Assembly: GCA_016650295.1 (NCBI GenBank)
Contig: JAENWA010000012.1
Location: 1 to 42,776 of the forward strand
DNA: 42,776 nucleotides
From: Desulfuromonadales bacterium
GTDB taxonomy: Bacteria; Desulfobacterota; Desulfuromonadia; Geobacterales; Pseudopelobacteraceae
Reading direction: 5' to 3'
Below the pieces are notes generated by a model. That model was given only the letters and a program-made list of their open reading frames with translations, had not been told where the DNA came from and ran no database searches. The first letter of the stretch is position 1. Each line of letters begins with the position of its first letter. This document shows, piece by piece, positions 14,681 through 23,832 of the stretch. Position numbers and translations under genes: made by a program.

Positions 14681-16243
14681 TTATTTTTTCCCTTTGATCC
14701 TCGCCATGTTCAGCCTGTTTTCGGGATTACGAATCTTGAATTCCAGATACTTGGCGGCTTTCTTGAACTTTTCGTTCTTGAGCAACTTGTCGGACAGAAT
14801 GATCAATGACTGCACCACGCGCATTTCCGCCTCTTCGTAGCCGAATCCTTTCCCCTCGACGATTTTCCGCAGATAGTTCAGGATGTCCCGCTGGTCATCT
14901 TCTATCGTAAAGCGGTCCGGCGCCGCGATAAACAGGATATAGCGGGCCGTCTCGCGAATGTCGGCCGCCAGGTCCGGATCCTTGAGCAACGCATCAACCA
15001 CCGCGGCAATACTTCCCTTCTCGGCATAATTAAGGCTCTTGTTTTCAACGTAGTACTGCAGGTAGCCCAGGGCCGGGATCTGGTTTTCCACCCCCCCCAG
15101 CTTGAAAAGCAGGAGATGCGAGACCAGCAGCTTGAGTGTCTCATCCTCGTCGGGCAGCAGGAAACAGTGCAGCATCAGGGCGATCTTTTCACGGGCAGGC
15201 CCGGTCAGTGGCTCTTCGCCCTCTATTTTAAACCTGATCTGCTCCAGCAGTTCACGCTTGTTGACGTACTCGCCATACCTGATTCTGACAATCAGACCGC
15301 GTACCTCGGCATCTTCCGTGTAGCTCCACAGTTCGTCAACCGCTGCGTTGATCCTGCGGCAGAGGGCATTTAGCTTATCCTCCTTGGCCGGTTCGTCCTG
15401 GTTCCAGTAATCCGGATAGATGTCCAGAATCGAATCAATGTCATCCGTGCGCCTGATTTTGTCCATGACATAATTGAAGTAGTTCAGGATCTTGATCTGA
15501 TAGGATGATCCACCTCCGGTAAGCGGGCGGAGGAGATCCTCAAGAAAGGTTGCGTTCAGGCCCGAAGTGCCGCTGCACAGATAGCGATAAACCCCATCGG
15601 CCTTCTCGATCTGCTTTTCTACATACTTCTGTCGCAGGGCCGCACCAAGTTCGGTCGTCTGAACCTTTTTGAAGAACACACTCAGCAAGGTAGATGCGTA
15701 ATGTTTCATGTTGTTGTCGGCATCGTCGGAGAGGATGATGTCCAGACATGCGTCAAAGATCTTGACCTGTTCGTGCTCATCCACGGAGGCATCTATGTAT
15801 TCCTCCAGAATGACCATAATCTCTGCCATGTGGCTGCGGTTGCGGCTGCTGAGCAACGTCATGAACGTACCGCGCAGGCTGGCCGAATCGACAATTCCAA
15901 ACAGAAATCTGACGGCGGCGTTGTGGCGCGCGGCGCCTTTATGATCGCCTGACTTGAGCAGCCGCAGGATACTCTCGGCCGGGTCCGAGACCCAGTCCGG
16001 AACGAGCGACTCCATCATGAATTCGGCCTTTTTTCGTACACGGGTATCGAGGTCATAGAGAAAATACTTGGCGACTTCGATCTTGAATTCACGGCTGCCG
16101 GAAGAAGCGGTAATAATATCGAAGGCGGACGCCTTGTCTTTTGAAGAAAGTTGAGAGAGATCTTTCTTGGCCTTGACGGGATCGTTGATTTTTATGTAGA
16201 AACTTACTATGTCCTTGACGGATACTTCATCATCAAAATCCAT
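14681..16243 (-). CDS. Large helical-repeat (HEAT-like) protein, unknown function
   Basis: The 520-residue product is almost entirely predicted helical, soluble, with no signal peptide, and has paired amphipathic helices typical of HEAT/ARM-like scaffolds (for example DTRVRKKAEFMMESL, NMKHYASTLLSVFFKK, SHLLLFKLGGVENQIPALGYLQYY). I cannot name a family. ATG 16243 follows GGAAGGTG. Its stop lies directly at the edge of the heptamer array. No conserved catalytic motif is visible; a role as a protein-binding scaffold is only an inference. Confidence 0.6.
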   Translation of the reverse strand: MDFDDEVSVKDIVSFYIKINDPVKAKKDLSQLSSKDKASAFDIITASSGSREFKIEVAKYFLYDLDTRVRKKAEFMMESLVPDWVSDPAESILRLLKSGDHKGAARHNAAVRFLFGIVDSASLRGTFMTLLSSRNRSHMAEIMVILEEYIDASVDEHEQVKIFDACLDIILSDDADNNMKHYASTLLSVFFKKVQTTELGAALRQKYVEKQIEKADGVYRYLCSGTSGLNATFLEDLLRPLTGGGSSYQIKILNYFNYVMDKIRRTDDIDSILDIYPDYWNQDEPAKEDKLNALCRRINAAVDELWSYTEDAEVRGLIVRIRYGEYVNKRELLEQIRFKIEGEEPLTGPAREKIALMLHCFLLPDEDETLKLLVSHLLLFKLGGVENQIPALGYLQYYVENKSLNYAEKGSIAAVVDALLKDPDLAADIRETARYILFIAAPDRFTIEDDQRDILNYLRKIVEGKGFGYEEAEMRVVQSLIILSDKLLKNEKFKKAAKYLEFKIRNPENRLNMARIKGKK

Positions 16244-16343
16244 TCAGACACCTTCCATTCGCTTTGGTGAATTTTTGGCAAAGTATATCCGTATCGGACA
16301 ACGAGTGCAACATTCTGATTACCATCATAGAAAGGAGTTTACC

Positions 16344-17324
16344 ATGAAGATTTTCATCCCCCTGCTGATTATCATGCTTACTGTACAGGTCGGCCCGGCA
16401 GCGTGCAGAAGCGTAACCTTTTATTCGGACGGGGCAGTCATCGAACTGGATGCCGTTGCAACCAAAGGCACCCTTGAAATTCCACTGTCGGCAGCCATGA
16501 TCGAGGGTTCACTGCGGGTCAAGCCGGGCAGCGGGACTTCGATCCAGAGGGTGGATATCGTGCCGGCCGCTGCTGATACCGGCAAGGGCGAAAAAGAGCT
16601 GGATGCCTTGCTGGAACAGAAGAACCGTCTGGCTGATCGCCTGCAGGCGCTTTCAACCCGTGAAGAAATCTTCAAATCGGCCGCCAAGTCACAGGGTGGC
16701 AAAGCCCCGCGCAAGACCAAGACTAACCCGGATCCGATGCAGACTATCCGCCAGGGAACCGAATTTGCCATTGCGCAATTGGAAGCGGTCTACACCGCGC
16801 GCCGCAAGACCGAGCAGGAAATCAGGCGTATTGACACGCGGATTGCCGCTGCAAAAAAAGGTGGGCTGGCGGCGGAAGCGCTGGCCCGCATTCATCTCTC
16901 AACGCCCAGGGGCAGGGTTTCAGTCCGCTATGCCGTTGCCGGACAGAGCTGGACGCCGCGCTATGATATTCATCTGGATGACAGCCACACCGCTGAACTG
17001 CACCTTTCGGCCCTGTTCAGCGGTTCATTTAACGGCTATCTGCTGCAGGCATCACCGGCACGTCTGGCGGACCAGGGTACGGCCCGCGTGTTACCTGTCC
17101 AGGCCGGCCCGACGGCCAGACTGGCCAGCTATCGTCTGCCGGTGTCGGAGGAGCGCTTTGGAACAGGCATTCAGAGCTCGTTTTCATTCAACGTAAGGAA
17201 TTCGCAACAGGTGTACCTGCCGGGCGGGGACGCCAACCTCTACAGAAGCGGTGAATATGTCGGCAGGTTCAGGTTTGAGGGGATCTCGTCCGGGCGCTCC
17301 AAGACGGTTTCGATAGGAATGTAG
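16344..17324 (+). CDS. DUF4140/DUF4139-type exported protein, short form
   Basis: ATG 16344 follows AAAGGAG and starts a signal peptide (MKIFIPLLIIMLTVQVGPAAC). The 326-residue product has the DUF4140 start (VTFYSDGAVIELD, slrv-type strand), a coiled-coil (about 85-180) and the DUF4139 beginning (VSVRYAVAGQSWTPRYDIHLD). Family members are usually 500 or more residues; this one stops after VYLPGGDANLYRSGEYVGRFRFEG...SIGM, about where the second half should begin, and a strong hairpin follows at once. It is either a short natural form or 3'-truncated. Function unknown. Confidence 0.65.
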   Translation: MKIFIPLLIIMLTVQVGPAACRSVTFYSDGAVIELDAVATKGTLEIPLSAAMIEGSLRVKPGSGTSIQRVDIVPAAADTGKGEKELDALLEQKNRLADRLQALSTREEIFKSAAKSQGGKAPRKTKTNPDPMQTIRQGTEFAIAQLEAVYTARRKTEQEIRRIDTRIAAAKKGGLAAEALARIHLSTPRGRVSVRYAVAGQSWTPRYDIHLDDSHTAELHLSALFSGSFNGYLLQASPARLADQGTARVLPVQAGPTARLASYRLPVSEERFGTGIQSSFSFNVRNSQQVYLPGGDANLYRSGEYVGRFRFEGISSGRSKTVSIGM

Positions 17325-17328
17325 GATC

Positions 17329-17359
17329 GTGGCCGGCCGGCGAAAAACCGGCCGGCCAC
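17329..17359. terminator. Strong bidirectional GC hairpin
   Basis: A perfect 12-bp stem, GTGGCCGGCCGG/CCGGCCGGCCAC, with a CGAAAAA loop lies between convergent genes (stops at 17324 and 17379). No T-run on either side, so a role as terminator is inferred from position and stability. Confidence 0.6.
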
Positions 17360-17378
17360 ATACATGCGGAGCAAACAA

Positions 17379-18416
17379 TTATTTCAGCAGTATCTCGACC
17401 TTGGCGGTTTTGCGGGCTTCCGTCAGATAGTCGTTGACAGCGGCGCCAACCTTCTGGTTCTTGAGGAACTCCTCGATTCGTGGCTTTGCGTCCTTGAATT
17501 CAACATGTTCGGAGGCCTTCTTCTCAGTCAGCTTGATGATATGATACCCAAACTGGGTTTCTACCACATCGCTGATCTCACCCGTTTTGAGCGCAAAAGC
17601 TGCTTTTTCGAAAGCCGGCACCATTTGACCCTTGGCGAAATATCCCAGGTCACCCCCCTGCTGGCTGCTGGCGTCAGTGGAGTTAGCTTTGGCCAGTGCC
17701 GCGAAATCAGCCCCGCCAGCCAGCTCCTTACGCAGTTTCTCGGCCTTTTTCCGGGCTGTTTTCTTTTCCTCGACAGTAGCTTTTGCATCAACACCAATCA
17801 GGATATGGCTGGCCTTGACCGTTTCCGGTCTGGTGAATTTGTCAGCATTCTGGTCATAGAATTTTCTGACATCCTCCTCGCTGACCGTCACCTTGGAACT
17901 AATCGTTTTCTCAATAAAATTGGTAATCATCAGATCCCGGCGGGTGTAATCCCGCAGGGCTTTTTCGTCCATATCCAGCTCTTTCATGGCCTTGGCAAAA
18001 TCCTGATCATTGGTAAAGCGGGCCTTGCCCTGGGCCAACTTTGCATCGACCTGCTTGTCGAGATCCTTGATCTCCTGCTTCTGGCCGGCCTGGTACAGCA
18101 ATTCTGCCGCAACCAGCTGCTGCAAAGCCTGCTTCTCCATCTCTTTCTGCTGATCAACAGATGGTGTCATTCCCCGCTGTCCGGACTGCATGACTTTGGC
18201 GGCCCTTTTCAGCTCCAGAGCAGTGATCGTTACTCCGTTTACCCGTGCAACAGCCTCCTGGCCGGACAGAGCAGCTTCAGCCTTGGGCGGCGTGACACCG
18301 GTCTTGGGTGCTGCGGCCTTGGTTTCAGAATCAGCAGCCATGGACAGAGACCCGCAGGTTAATACGGCGGCAACCATCAGCCCCGTTACAGACAGTTTTT
18401 GACGTGATACATGCAT
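17379..18416 (-). CDS. Periplasmic parvulin-type peptidyl-prolyl isomerase
   Basis: The 345-residue protein has a signal peptide (GLMVAAVLTCGSLSMAAD), an Ala/Pro/Thr linker, a SurA-like helical chaperone part (about 55-190) and one parvulin domain (about 200-300) with VKASHILIG, FAALAKANSTDASSQQGGDLGYFAKGQMVPAFEKAAFAL and FGYHIIKL. It should help fold outer-membrane or secreted proteins by cis-trans prolyl isomerisation. ATG 18416 follows AAAGGAG. It belongs to the PpiC/SurA/PrsA group; the single domain and length favour PpiC/PrsA-like. Confidence 0.88.
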   Translation of the reverse strand: MHVSRQKLSVTGLMVAAVLTCGSLSMAADSETKAAAPKTGVTPPKAEAALSGQEAVARVNGVTITALELKRAAKVMQSGQRGMTPSVDQQKEMEKQALQQLVAAELLYQAGQKQEIKDLDKQVDAKLAQGKARFTNDQDFAKAMKELDMDEKALRDYTRRDLMITNFIEKTISSKVTVSEEDVRKFYDQNADKFTRPETVKASHILIGVDAKATVEEKKTARKKAEKLRKELAGGADFAALAKANSTDASSQQGGDLGYFAKGQMVPAFEKAAFALKTGEISDVVETQFGYHIIKLTEKKASEHVEFKDAKPRIEEFLKNQKVGAAVNDYLTEARKTAKVEILLK

Positions 18417-18476
18417 TGCTGTAAATCTCCTTTACTGTTTTTTGTTTTTATAGCATGCCTTGAACGGCATGAAAAG

Positions 18477-18584
18477 CTCTCATCTCTCATCTCTCATCTC
18501 TCATCTCTCATCTCTCATCTCTCATCTCTCATCTCTCATCCCTCATCCTTCAACCTTCAACCTTCAACCTTCAACCTTCAACCT
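18477..18584. repeat. Heptamer array, about 15 units
   Basis: About 108 bp of uninterrupted 7-bp units: ctcatct repeated about nine times, then one or two ctcatcc, then ttcaacc about five times. It fills most of the gap between the parvulin gene and the methyltransferase gene, and is the longest pure array in the window. Confidence 0.95.
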
Positions 18585-18594
18585 AAACAGAATG

Positions 18595-19311
18595 TCATTC
18601 ACCGATAATCGCTGCCGCTTCCCGCGTATAGGCCCCGTTGTTCTCCCGCACAATCAACGGAGGTTCAACCATCAGCCCCGCCCTGCTCCCCTTGGCCAGT
18701 TCGGCCAGGAACATGGTCGCCTGCCCCTGCCGGGTTCCATGAACCATCTGCAACCGCAGCAACGCCAGTTTGAGGCCCGCTGTGGCGTGGATAAATTCGG
18801 TCAGCCGTGAGGGATGCTGGATAAAACAGATCCGACCACCCGGTTTGACCAGGTATTTAGCCGCCACCAGGAAATCGGTCAGCCGGGCGGTTGACTCGTG
18901 GCGGGCTGTATCACGTCCGGCGTGGGGGCTGGTCTTTCCGGTATGTGACGCGCGAAAAGGGGGATTGGAGACCACCAGATCAAAGGATGAGTGAGGATAA
19001 CACTTTCTGAGATTGATGACATCAGCAGCATGCACGGAAACCCTTACGCCCAGGCCATTGTGCTCGATATTCCGTTCGACAAGCTCAGCCATTTCGGGGT
19101 TGTTTTCGACCGCCACCACCTGAGCCGCCGGGTTGACCCGGGCCAGCACCAGTGAAATAATTCCGCACCCGGCGCCAAGGTCGATAATCCTGCCACCGGA
19201 CGGATGTTGACCGCAGAAGCGGGCCAGCAGCAGGGGATCCAGCGAATAGCGGTAACCGTGGCGCGGCTGAAACAGTTGCAGATCGAACAGCTTGAGATCA
19301 TCCAGTGTCAA
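18595..19311 (-). CDS. TrmN6-like tRNA1(Val) adenine-N6 methyltransferase
   Basis: The protein is a class I SAM methyltransferase: IIDLGAGCGIISLVLA (motif I), VVAVENNPEM (motif II) and VVSNPPF (N6-adenine motif IV), with the leading FQPRHGYRYSLDPLLLA typical of YfiC/TrmN6. It probably methylates A37 of tRNA1(Val). I take TTG 19311, which follows GAGGTGAG, giving 238 aa. An ATG at 19374 in the same frame would add 21 residues, but these are encoded by the CTTCGACTCCGCTCAG dispersed repeat. Confidence 0.8.
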   Translation of the reverse strand: MTLDDLKLFDLQLFQPRHGYRYSLDPLLLARFCGQHPSGGRIIDLGAGCGIISLVLARVNPAAQVVAVENNPEMAELVERNIEHNGLGVRVSVHAADVINLRKCYPHSSFDLVVSNPPFRASHTGKTSPHAGRDTARHESTARLTDFLVAAKYLVKPGGRICFIQHPSRLTEFIHATAGLKLALLRLQMVHGTRQGQATMFLAELAKGSRAGLMVEPPLIVRENNGAYTREAAAIIGE

Positions 19312-19316
19312 ATTCT

Positions 19317-19382
19317 CACCTCTTCGACTTACTTCGACTCCGCTCAGCACAGGTCGCTCAGGGCTGGCCTTCACCCTTCACC
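19317..19382. repeat. CTTCGAC...GCTCAGG composite repeat
   Basis: The unit (cttcgacttacttcgactccgctcagcacaggtcgctcaggg, in part) matches units at 14596, 22679 and 24529 and ends in short 7-bp copies (ttcaccc). It abuts the start of the methyltransferase gene. Confidence 0.8.
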
Positions 19383-19461
19383 TGAATCGGCATATTTTTG
19401 ACAGATAATTTCGACGCCGGTGTAGCCAACCAGCAACTATAAGTTCCATTTGATATCAGGT

Positions 19462-19752
19462 TTATGGATATTTCATAGCAGTGTGGAGAACACGGAGGAA
19501 AACCAGTTGATCACGGTGAATGGCAAAGATGATGATGTATGGAATGCCGGCCACAACAAGCTCCCTTGTGCCGCGTTCACGTCCGCGCCTGCCGAGGGCT
19601 GGATAGTCAACCAGCATCACAGCTGCAGCAAAGATCTTATGTATCGTGGCAACGGCAGCCGCTGGATTGTCAAGAACAACGTACTCCTCAATCTGATCAA
19701 GATTATGTTCAGCGCCTTCGGTCCAGCGTATTTTCAAGACCGCTCCGACCAC
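19462..19752 (-). CDS. ParE/RelE-family toxin
   Basis: The 96-residue protein has the ParE/RelE pattern: IRWTEGAEHNLDQIEEYV, a long second helix, ALGRRGRERGTREL and VVAGIPYIIIFAIHRDQLVFLRVLHTAMKYP. ParE toxins poison gyrase and RelE toxins cut mRNA; the exact target cannot be told. The start may be GTG 19752 or TTG 19737; TTG 19737 overlaps the antitoxin stop as TTGA, so translation is coupled. Confidence 0.8.
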   Translation of the reverse strand: MVGAVLKIRWTEGAEHNLDQIEEYVVLDNPAAAVATIHKIFAAAVMLVDYPALGRRGRERGTRELVVAGIPYIIIFAIHRDQLVFLRVLHTAMKYP

Positions 19753-20012
19753 CGCTTGACAACATCATCGTGGTCAACCAGCTTTCCGGCCATCATCTCC
19801 TCCAGTCCTTTTTTGATCTCGCTTCTTTGCCAGATATCCAAAGCTTCATCAGGAACTTCAACGGCAAACGGCAACCCACGTTGCATTTTTACCTGCTTAT
19901 AGAAGAGAGTTACCGCCTCGGTTGTGGTTATACCCAGTGCCCGAAAGATACTCTCCACGTCTTGTTTTAGAGTTGATTCCATCCGCGCATGAATCATTGA
20001 GGCTCGTGTCAT
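19734..20012 (-). CDS. RelB/DinJ-family antitoxin
   Basis: The 92-residue protein starts at ATG 20012 with a clear GGAGG site. It has an N-terminal ribbon-helix-helix of the RelB/DinJ type (ARMESTLKQDVESIFRALGITTTEAVTLFYKQV) and a C-terminal acidic toxin-binding tail (LDIWQRSEIKKGLEEMMAGKLVDHDD). It should neutralise the toxin encoded next and repress the pair's promoter. Confidence 0.82.
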   Translation of the reverse strand: MTRASMIHARMESTLKQDVESIFRALGITTTEAVTLFYKQVKMQRGLPFAVEVPDEALDIWQRSEIKKGLEEMMAGKLVDHDDVVKRWSERS

Positions 20013-20084
20013 ATATTTTTCCTCCGTGGGCTATAGCTTGGAATAATTGTATCTCGTTTGACACATTACTATCAAGCAATAAAC

Positions 20085-20107
20085 CCCATCCCTCATCCCT
20101 CAACTCT
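20085..20107. repeat. Short heptamer array
   Basis: Three 7-bp units (catccct, catccct, caactct) lie at the 3' end of the YfhO gene and supply its last residues and stop (VEG-stop). Confidence 0.7.
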
Positions 20108-22561
20108 TTTCCTCCTCAAAAGCCACTCCCGAACCATCAAGACCGCAATAAACGCCAACGAAGCCAAAGTCAACCATTTACCGATCTTGAACGGCAGCGG
20201 ATCAAAGACAAACTCCACCCGATGCTTGCCTGGCGTCAGGTAGACCCCGCGCAGGATGTGATCGACCGGTACGATCTCGGCTTTCTTGCCATCCACAGAA
20301 GCGTACCACCAGCGATAGTACTTTTCGCCGATGACCAGCAGGCTGTTTTTGAGCGCCTGAGCCTCCACAACGATCCGGTTTGCCTCATAGACGGTTACAT
20401 CGGCCTTTCCGGCGGGAGAGGCCGCCGGAGACGGATACGGTTCGAGTTGAATGGGAGGAGGCGACTCGACCAGGGCAACCTGGTCCGCTTTGAAGTACTG
20501 TGCATTTGCCAGGATGCCGAGGCGCTGCTGCAGGTTGGTGACCATAGCTGCCGAAGGCACCAGCCAGGCCTTGGGCATGACGGTCTTGTTTTCCAGCACC
20601 ACCGACCCGTTGGACGAGCTGAAAACCGGCAGGTATTTCGCTGAAAGGAGCGCCCTCTGAGATTCAAACTCTCTTGCGGGCATCACCAGATATTTCAGGT
20701 TCATAATATCCGGCATGGGGCTCATAAGCGACATTGCATCCAGAAACTGCTTGTAGCGTCGTTCGCTGATTGTCACATAGGCCGACACGTTGGCGAAACC
20801 GTTGTCGGCATAGAAATGGGCGTTCTCGTCATTCAAGGGCTGCATGCGGTAATGATCGATACGCGGCTTGAGAAAGGTGACAACATCGTTCTTTACAGCT
20901 TCGCTTTTAGAAGCAGGCGGCGGGGTCACTACCAGGAAATGGCTATTGACGCGCCACAGGTCGCAGAGCGCCAGAATAACCAACAGAGGAAGAAACAGCC
21001 GCGTCGGGAGCCATTTCTTGAACCAGGCAACAATTGCAGCCAGATAGACGGCGGCAGTTCCGAAGGAAATAATTCCATCCCGGAACATATGTCTGAATCG
21101 CTCTTCAACCAGTTGCGGACCGTTCTGATAGCGCGTGGGTGCGGTGATGAACTCCTCCATGGCCGCCATGATCGGCTGACCGGCCACCGAAACCAGGATG
21201 CAGATCAACCCGATACATGCGGTCACCCCGCCACACCACCAGAGCCACCGGCCAAGCCGTTTCCTATCCACCGTTTCGTCAGCCAGCACGTCCATCCCGC
21301 GTCCCGCCAGCACGGCAGCGCCGAAGGCAAACAGAAAGAGGATCATCTTCGGCACGCGAAAACTGGAGAAAGCAGGGAGATGGTCGAACATGAAGCGGTA
21401 CACGAAGGTGTATTTGCCCAACGCCATGATCATGGTTGCGGCCATCAGGAAGGTAAGGAAACCGGTATAGCGATCCCTCCTGAATAAAAGCGGAAGCGGC
21501 AGGAGAAACCAGGGCAGCAGCCCCAGATAGTCACCGGTCTGGGTAAAGCGCATCCTTCCCCAGTAATAGACCTGGCCGGGGGCAGGGACATCGCCCCCCT
21601 CCTGGCGGGAATAGCCGAAGAGGCCGGGCACGAGGAAGGTCAGGATCTCTTCGGGGGGAATCGACCAGCTCATCCCCTCGTCATACCCGATACCCTTCTC
21701 CGCGGCCTGCGTGGCGCCCTGGCCGGCAGAGCCGCTGACCGCCTCACCCCGTTCGGACTGCTGCGACCAACTGTAGAGCGGGGCGAACGACATGGCTATG
21801 GTACTGAAAAAGAGTGCCACCAAGACCACCGCCAGCAGAAAATCCTTGGTAAACTGCCGGCCGTATGCTCCTCTTTGCTCCAGGAATCTTCCCGCCACAT
21901 ACCAGAACCAGTATGCGCCGACGGCCAGACACGAATAGAATGATATCTGCCAATGCATATGAAAAAACTGGATCGCCAGCATCAGCGACGTCAAGGCATA
22001 GTGGAAGAGCCTTCCGCTCCGCAGTGCCTTTTCCATGAACAGGAAAATCCAGGGAAACCAGCAGATCGCCTCGAACTTCTGAATATGGCCGGCATTGATG
22101 AGCGAAGCATTTTCGGTGCAGATCACATACAGAAGTCCCGCTGCAAGAGCTCCCAGACGACCGACGCCGATCAGGCGGCAATAGAGAAATGTGCCGATGG
22201 AGCCCCAGCACATGGCCAGGACAACCAGCCAGGCAATGCTTGAGGGAAAGGGGAAAAAATGCTGGATGAAGTAGCGATGGAACAAAAGACCGATGGCGTT
22301 CCACCCCCCCTCCAGTGTCCGCCCGCCGTCGCTCAACGTATCCCATCCAGCCTGAAAAATAGTGGGTATACCCTGGATGAACTGCAGCAGCGACTGTTCC
22401 TTGATTCCCTTCGCACCCCAGAAAAACTGGGTGACAACGTCGGAGGCCCGGATGATCTGGTCGGTAAAGAGAATCCTCCCGAAAAACCCGATGATGATGA
22501 TTGTCATCAGAACGATGTAGAAGGAATCCCGCTCCAGAATCCCGGTTTTCTTGTCTGCCAT
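20093..22561 (-). CDS. YfhO-family polytopic membrane protein
   Basis: The 822-residue protein has a dozen or so membrane segments in its first two thirds, conserved motifs of YfhO (FGRILFTDQI, RASDVVTQFFWGA, RVPKMILFLFAFGAAVLAGRG) and an extracytoplasmic tail (about 590-790) with VVEAQALKNSLLVIGEKYYRWWYASVDG and a final membrane helix. YfhO proteins are linked to glycosylation of lipoteichoic acid in Bacillus and are GT-C-like; here it probably acts on the surface glycan. ATG 22561 follows AAGGAG. The last residues come from a heptamer repeat. Confidence 0.85.
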   Translation of the reverse strand: MADKKTGILERDSFYIVLMTIIIIGFFGRILFTDQIIRASDVVTQFFWGAKGIKEQSLLQFIQGIPTIFQAGWDTLSDGGRTLEGGWNAIGLLFHRYFIQHFFPFPSSIAWLVVLAMCWGSIGTFLYCRLIGVGRLGALAAGLLYVICTENASLINAGHIQKFEAICWFPWIFLFMEKALRSGRLFHYALTSLMLAIQFFHMHWQISFYSCLAVGAYWFWYVAGRFLEQRGAYGRQFTKDFLLAVVLVALFFSTIAMSFAPLYSWSQQSERGEAVSGSAGQGATQAAEKGIGYDEGMSWSIPPEEILTFLVPGLFGYSRQEGGDVPAPGQVYYWGRMRFTQTGDYLGLLPWFLLPLPLLFRRDRYTGFLTFLMAATMIMALGKYTFVYRFMFDHLPAFSSFRVPKMILFLFAFGAAVLAGRGMDVLADETVDRKRLGRWLWWCGGVTACIGLICILVSVAGQPIMAAMEEFITAPTRYQNGPQLVEERFRHMFRDGIISFGTAAVYLAAIVAWFKKWLPTRLFLPLLVILALCDLWRVNSHFLVVTPPPASKSEAVKNDVVTFLKPRIDHYRMQPLNDENAHFYADNGFANVSAYVTISERRYKQFLDAMSLMSPMPDIMNLKYLVMPAREFESQRALLSAKYLPVFSSSNGSVVLENKTVMPKAWLVPSAAMVTNLQQRLGILANAQYFKADQVALVESPPPIQLEPYPSPAASPAGKADVTVYEANRIVVEAQALKNSLLVIGEKYYRWWYASVDGKKAEIVPVDHILRGVYLTPGKHRVEFVFDPLPFKIGKWLTLASLAFIAVLMVREWLLRRKRVEG

Positions 22562-22580
22562 GATTTCTCCTTGAATACTT

Positions 22581-22724
22581 TGATGAGAGTTGAGAGTTGA
22601 GAGTTGAGAAAAGCCTTCAGCCTTCAGCCTTCAGCCTTCAGCCTTCAACCTTCAACCTTCATCCCTCATCCCTCATCCCTTCGACTTCGCTCAGGGCAGG
22701 CCCTCATCCCTCATCCCTCATCAC
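22581..22724. repeat. Composite heptamer array with both strand orientations
   Basis: From left to right: agttgag-type units, ttcagcc units, ttcaacc units, catccct units, a CTTCGACTTCGCTCAGGGCAGGCC unit, and more catccct units. All keep a 7-bp period. It fills the gap between the YfhO gene and the next glycosyltransferase gene and encodes that gene's last residues. Confidence 0.9.
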
Positions 22725-23696
22725 CGATTTATAGATTTCTTCCAACCGGTCGATCATCCGCTCCGTGGTAAACTGCCCGAGAAAATCCCTCCCCTGGATC
22801 ACGAGACGCTCCGCCAACTCTCGATCAGTGAGACAACTTACAATCCGGTCAGCTAACAATTGATAATCGTCCAGCGGCACGATGAAACCGGTCTTTCCAT
22901 CCAGAACGATCTCGGAATTTCCGCCCGTATCGGAGAGAATGGGGGGTACCCCGGCCATGGTGGCCTCGGACGACACCAGCGGGATCGCCTCGATCTCGGA
23001 CGGCATGACGAACGCCTTGGCCTTGCCGTAAGTCTTGTACAGCTCGGCGCGGGGCATGCCGTAGACAAACTCCACCGGCAGGCCACGGGCCAGAAAGCGG
23101 GCAAAGGCCTTGACGTAGCCACAGTCGTTTCCGATCACCATCAGACGGGCATCGGGCACCTTCTTGAGCACCAGCGGCAGAGCCCGCAGCAGGCGGTGAA
23201 TCCCCTTGCGAAAATAATCCCCCCCCACGAACAGGATCAGGTTTTCCTTCTCCTCCCACGGCCGGGACTCGATTTCACTATAGTCGAGACCGTAGTAGAA
23301 GTTCAGGTACTTGTGCGGGTGCTCGTAGAGATCGTACACATACCGGCCGTGCAGGATAATGCCGTCGATGTGCTTAAAAAGTTGTCGATACTTTATTTTA
23401 CGGTATTGCTGCAACAGAAAGCGCACAGGGAAATCGAGACAGAAGAAGTGGTAGTAGTTGACCCAGTAGTAGTCGTGGCTGTCCACCACCAGCGGACAGC
23501 GCAGCTTTCGCGCCACATCAGACGAGAGGTGTTTCAGGTTGAGGCAGTGAGCAATATCCCACCCCTCGTCCAGATCCGCATCCGATTCATAGACCTTGAC
23601 GGTATGGCGCTTGGCCAACTCCCGCAGGACATTGGCCTGATAGGTGCCGCCGCCGGTCAGGGATTCGCCCGTATGTGCAATAATCAGGATTTTCAA
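22704..23696 (-). CDS. GT4-family glycosyltransferase
   Basis: The 330-residue protein has a GT-B fold signature: N-terminal MKILIIAHTGESLTGGG, the NLILFVGGDYFRKGIHRLLRALPLV start of the second domain, and MPSEIEAIPLVSSEATMAGVPPILSDTGGNSEIV, the GT4 donor-binding E-x7-E region in altered form. It should add a sugar from a nucleotide donor to the growing glycan. The start is TTG 23696, as an in-frame TAG lies six bases upstream; a weak AAGGA sits 15 bases away. The stop is inside the heptamer array (VMRDEG-stop). Confidence 0.82.
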   Translation of the reverse strand: MKILIIAHTGESLTGGGTYQANVLRELAKRHTVKVYESDADLDEGWDIAHCLNLKHLSSDVARKLRCPLVVDSHDYYWVNYYHFFCLDFPVRFLLQQYRKIKYRQLFKHIDGIILHGRYVYDLYEHPHKYLNFYYGLDYSEIESRPWEEKENLILFVGGDYFRKGIHRLLRALPLVLKKVPDARLMVIGNDCGYVKAFARFLARGLPVEFVYGMPRAELYKTYGKAKAFVMPSEIEAIPLVSSEATMAGVPPILSDTGGNSEIVLDGKTGFIVPLDDYQLLADRIVSCLTDRELAERLVIQGRDFLGQFTTERMIDRLEEIYKSVMRDEG

Positions 23697-23718
23697 GGTC
23701 TAGTACGATCCTTTTTTG

Positions 23719-23826
23719 TGAACGGTGAACGGTGAATAGTGAGCAGTGATAAGTAAACTCTCAACTCTCATCACTCAACATGCCTTTCCTCATCCCTCAA
23801 CAAGATTTTGCTCATCCCTCATCCAG
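23719..23826. repeat. Degenerate but phase-locked heptamer array
   Basis: Nine consecutive 7-bp units from 23719 (gtgaacg, gtgaacg, gtgaata, gtgagca, gtgataa, gtaaact, ctcaact, ctcatca, ctcaaca) keep perfect period although the sequence drifts. Two more short ctcatcc runs follow to 23826. Confidence 0.85.
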
Positions 23827-23832
23827 TTTTTA

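Noticed and set aside
18477-18584. Possible CRISPR array
   Set aside because: Units are 7 bp without spacers; no cas genes are present.
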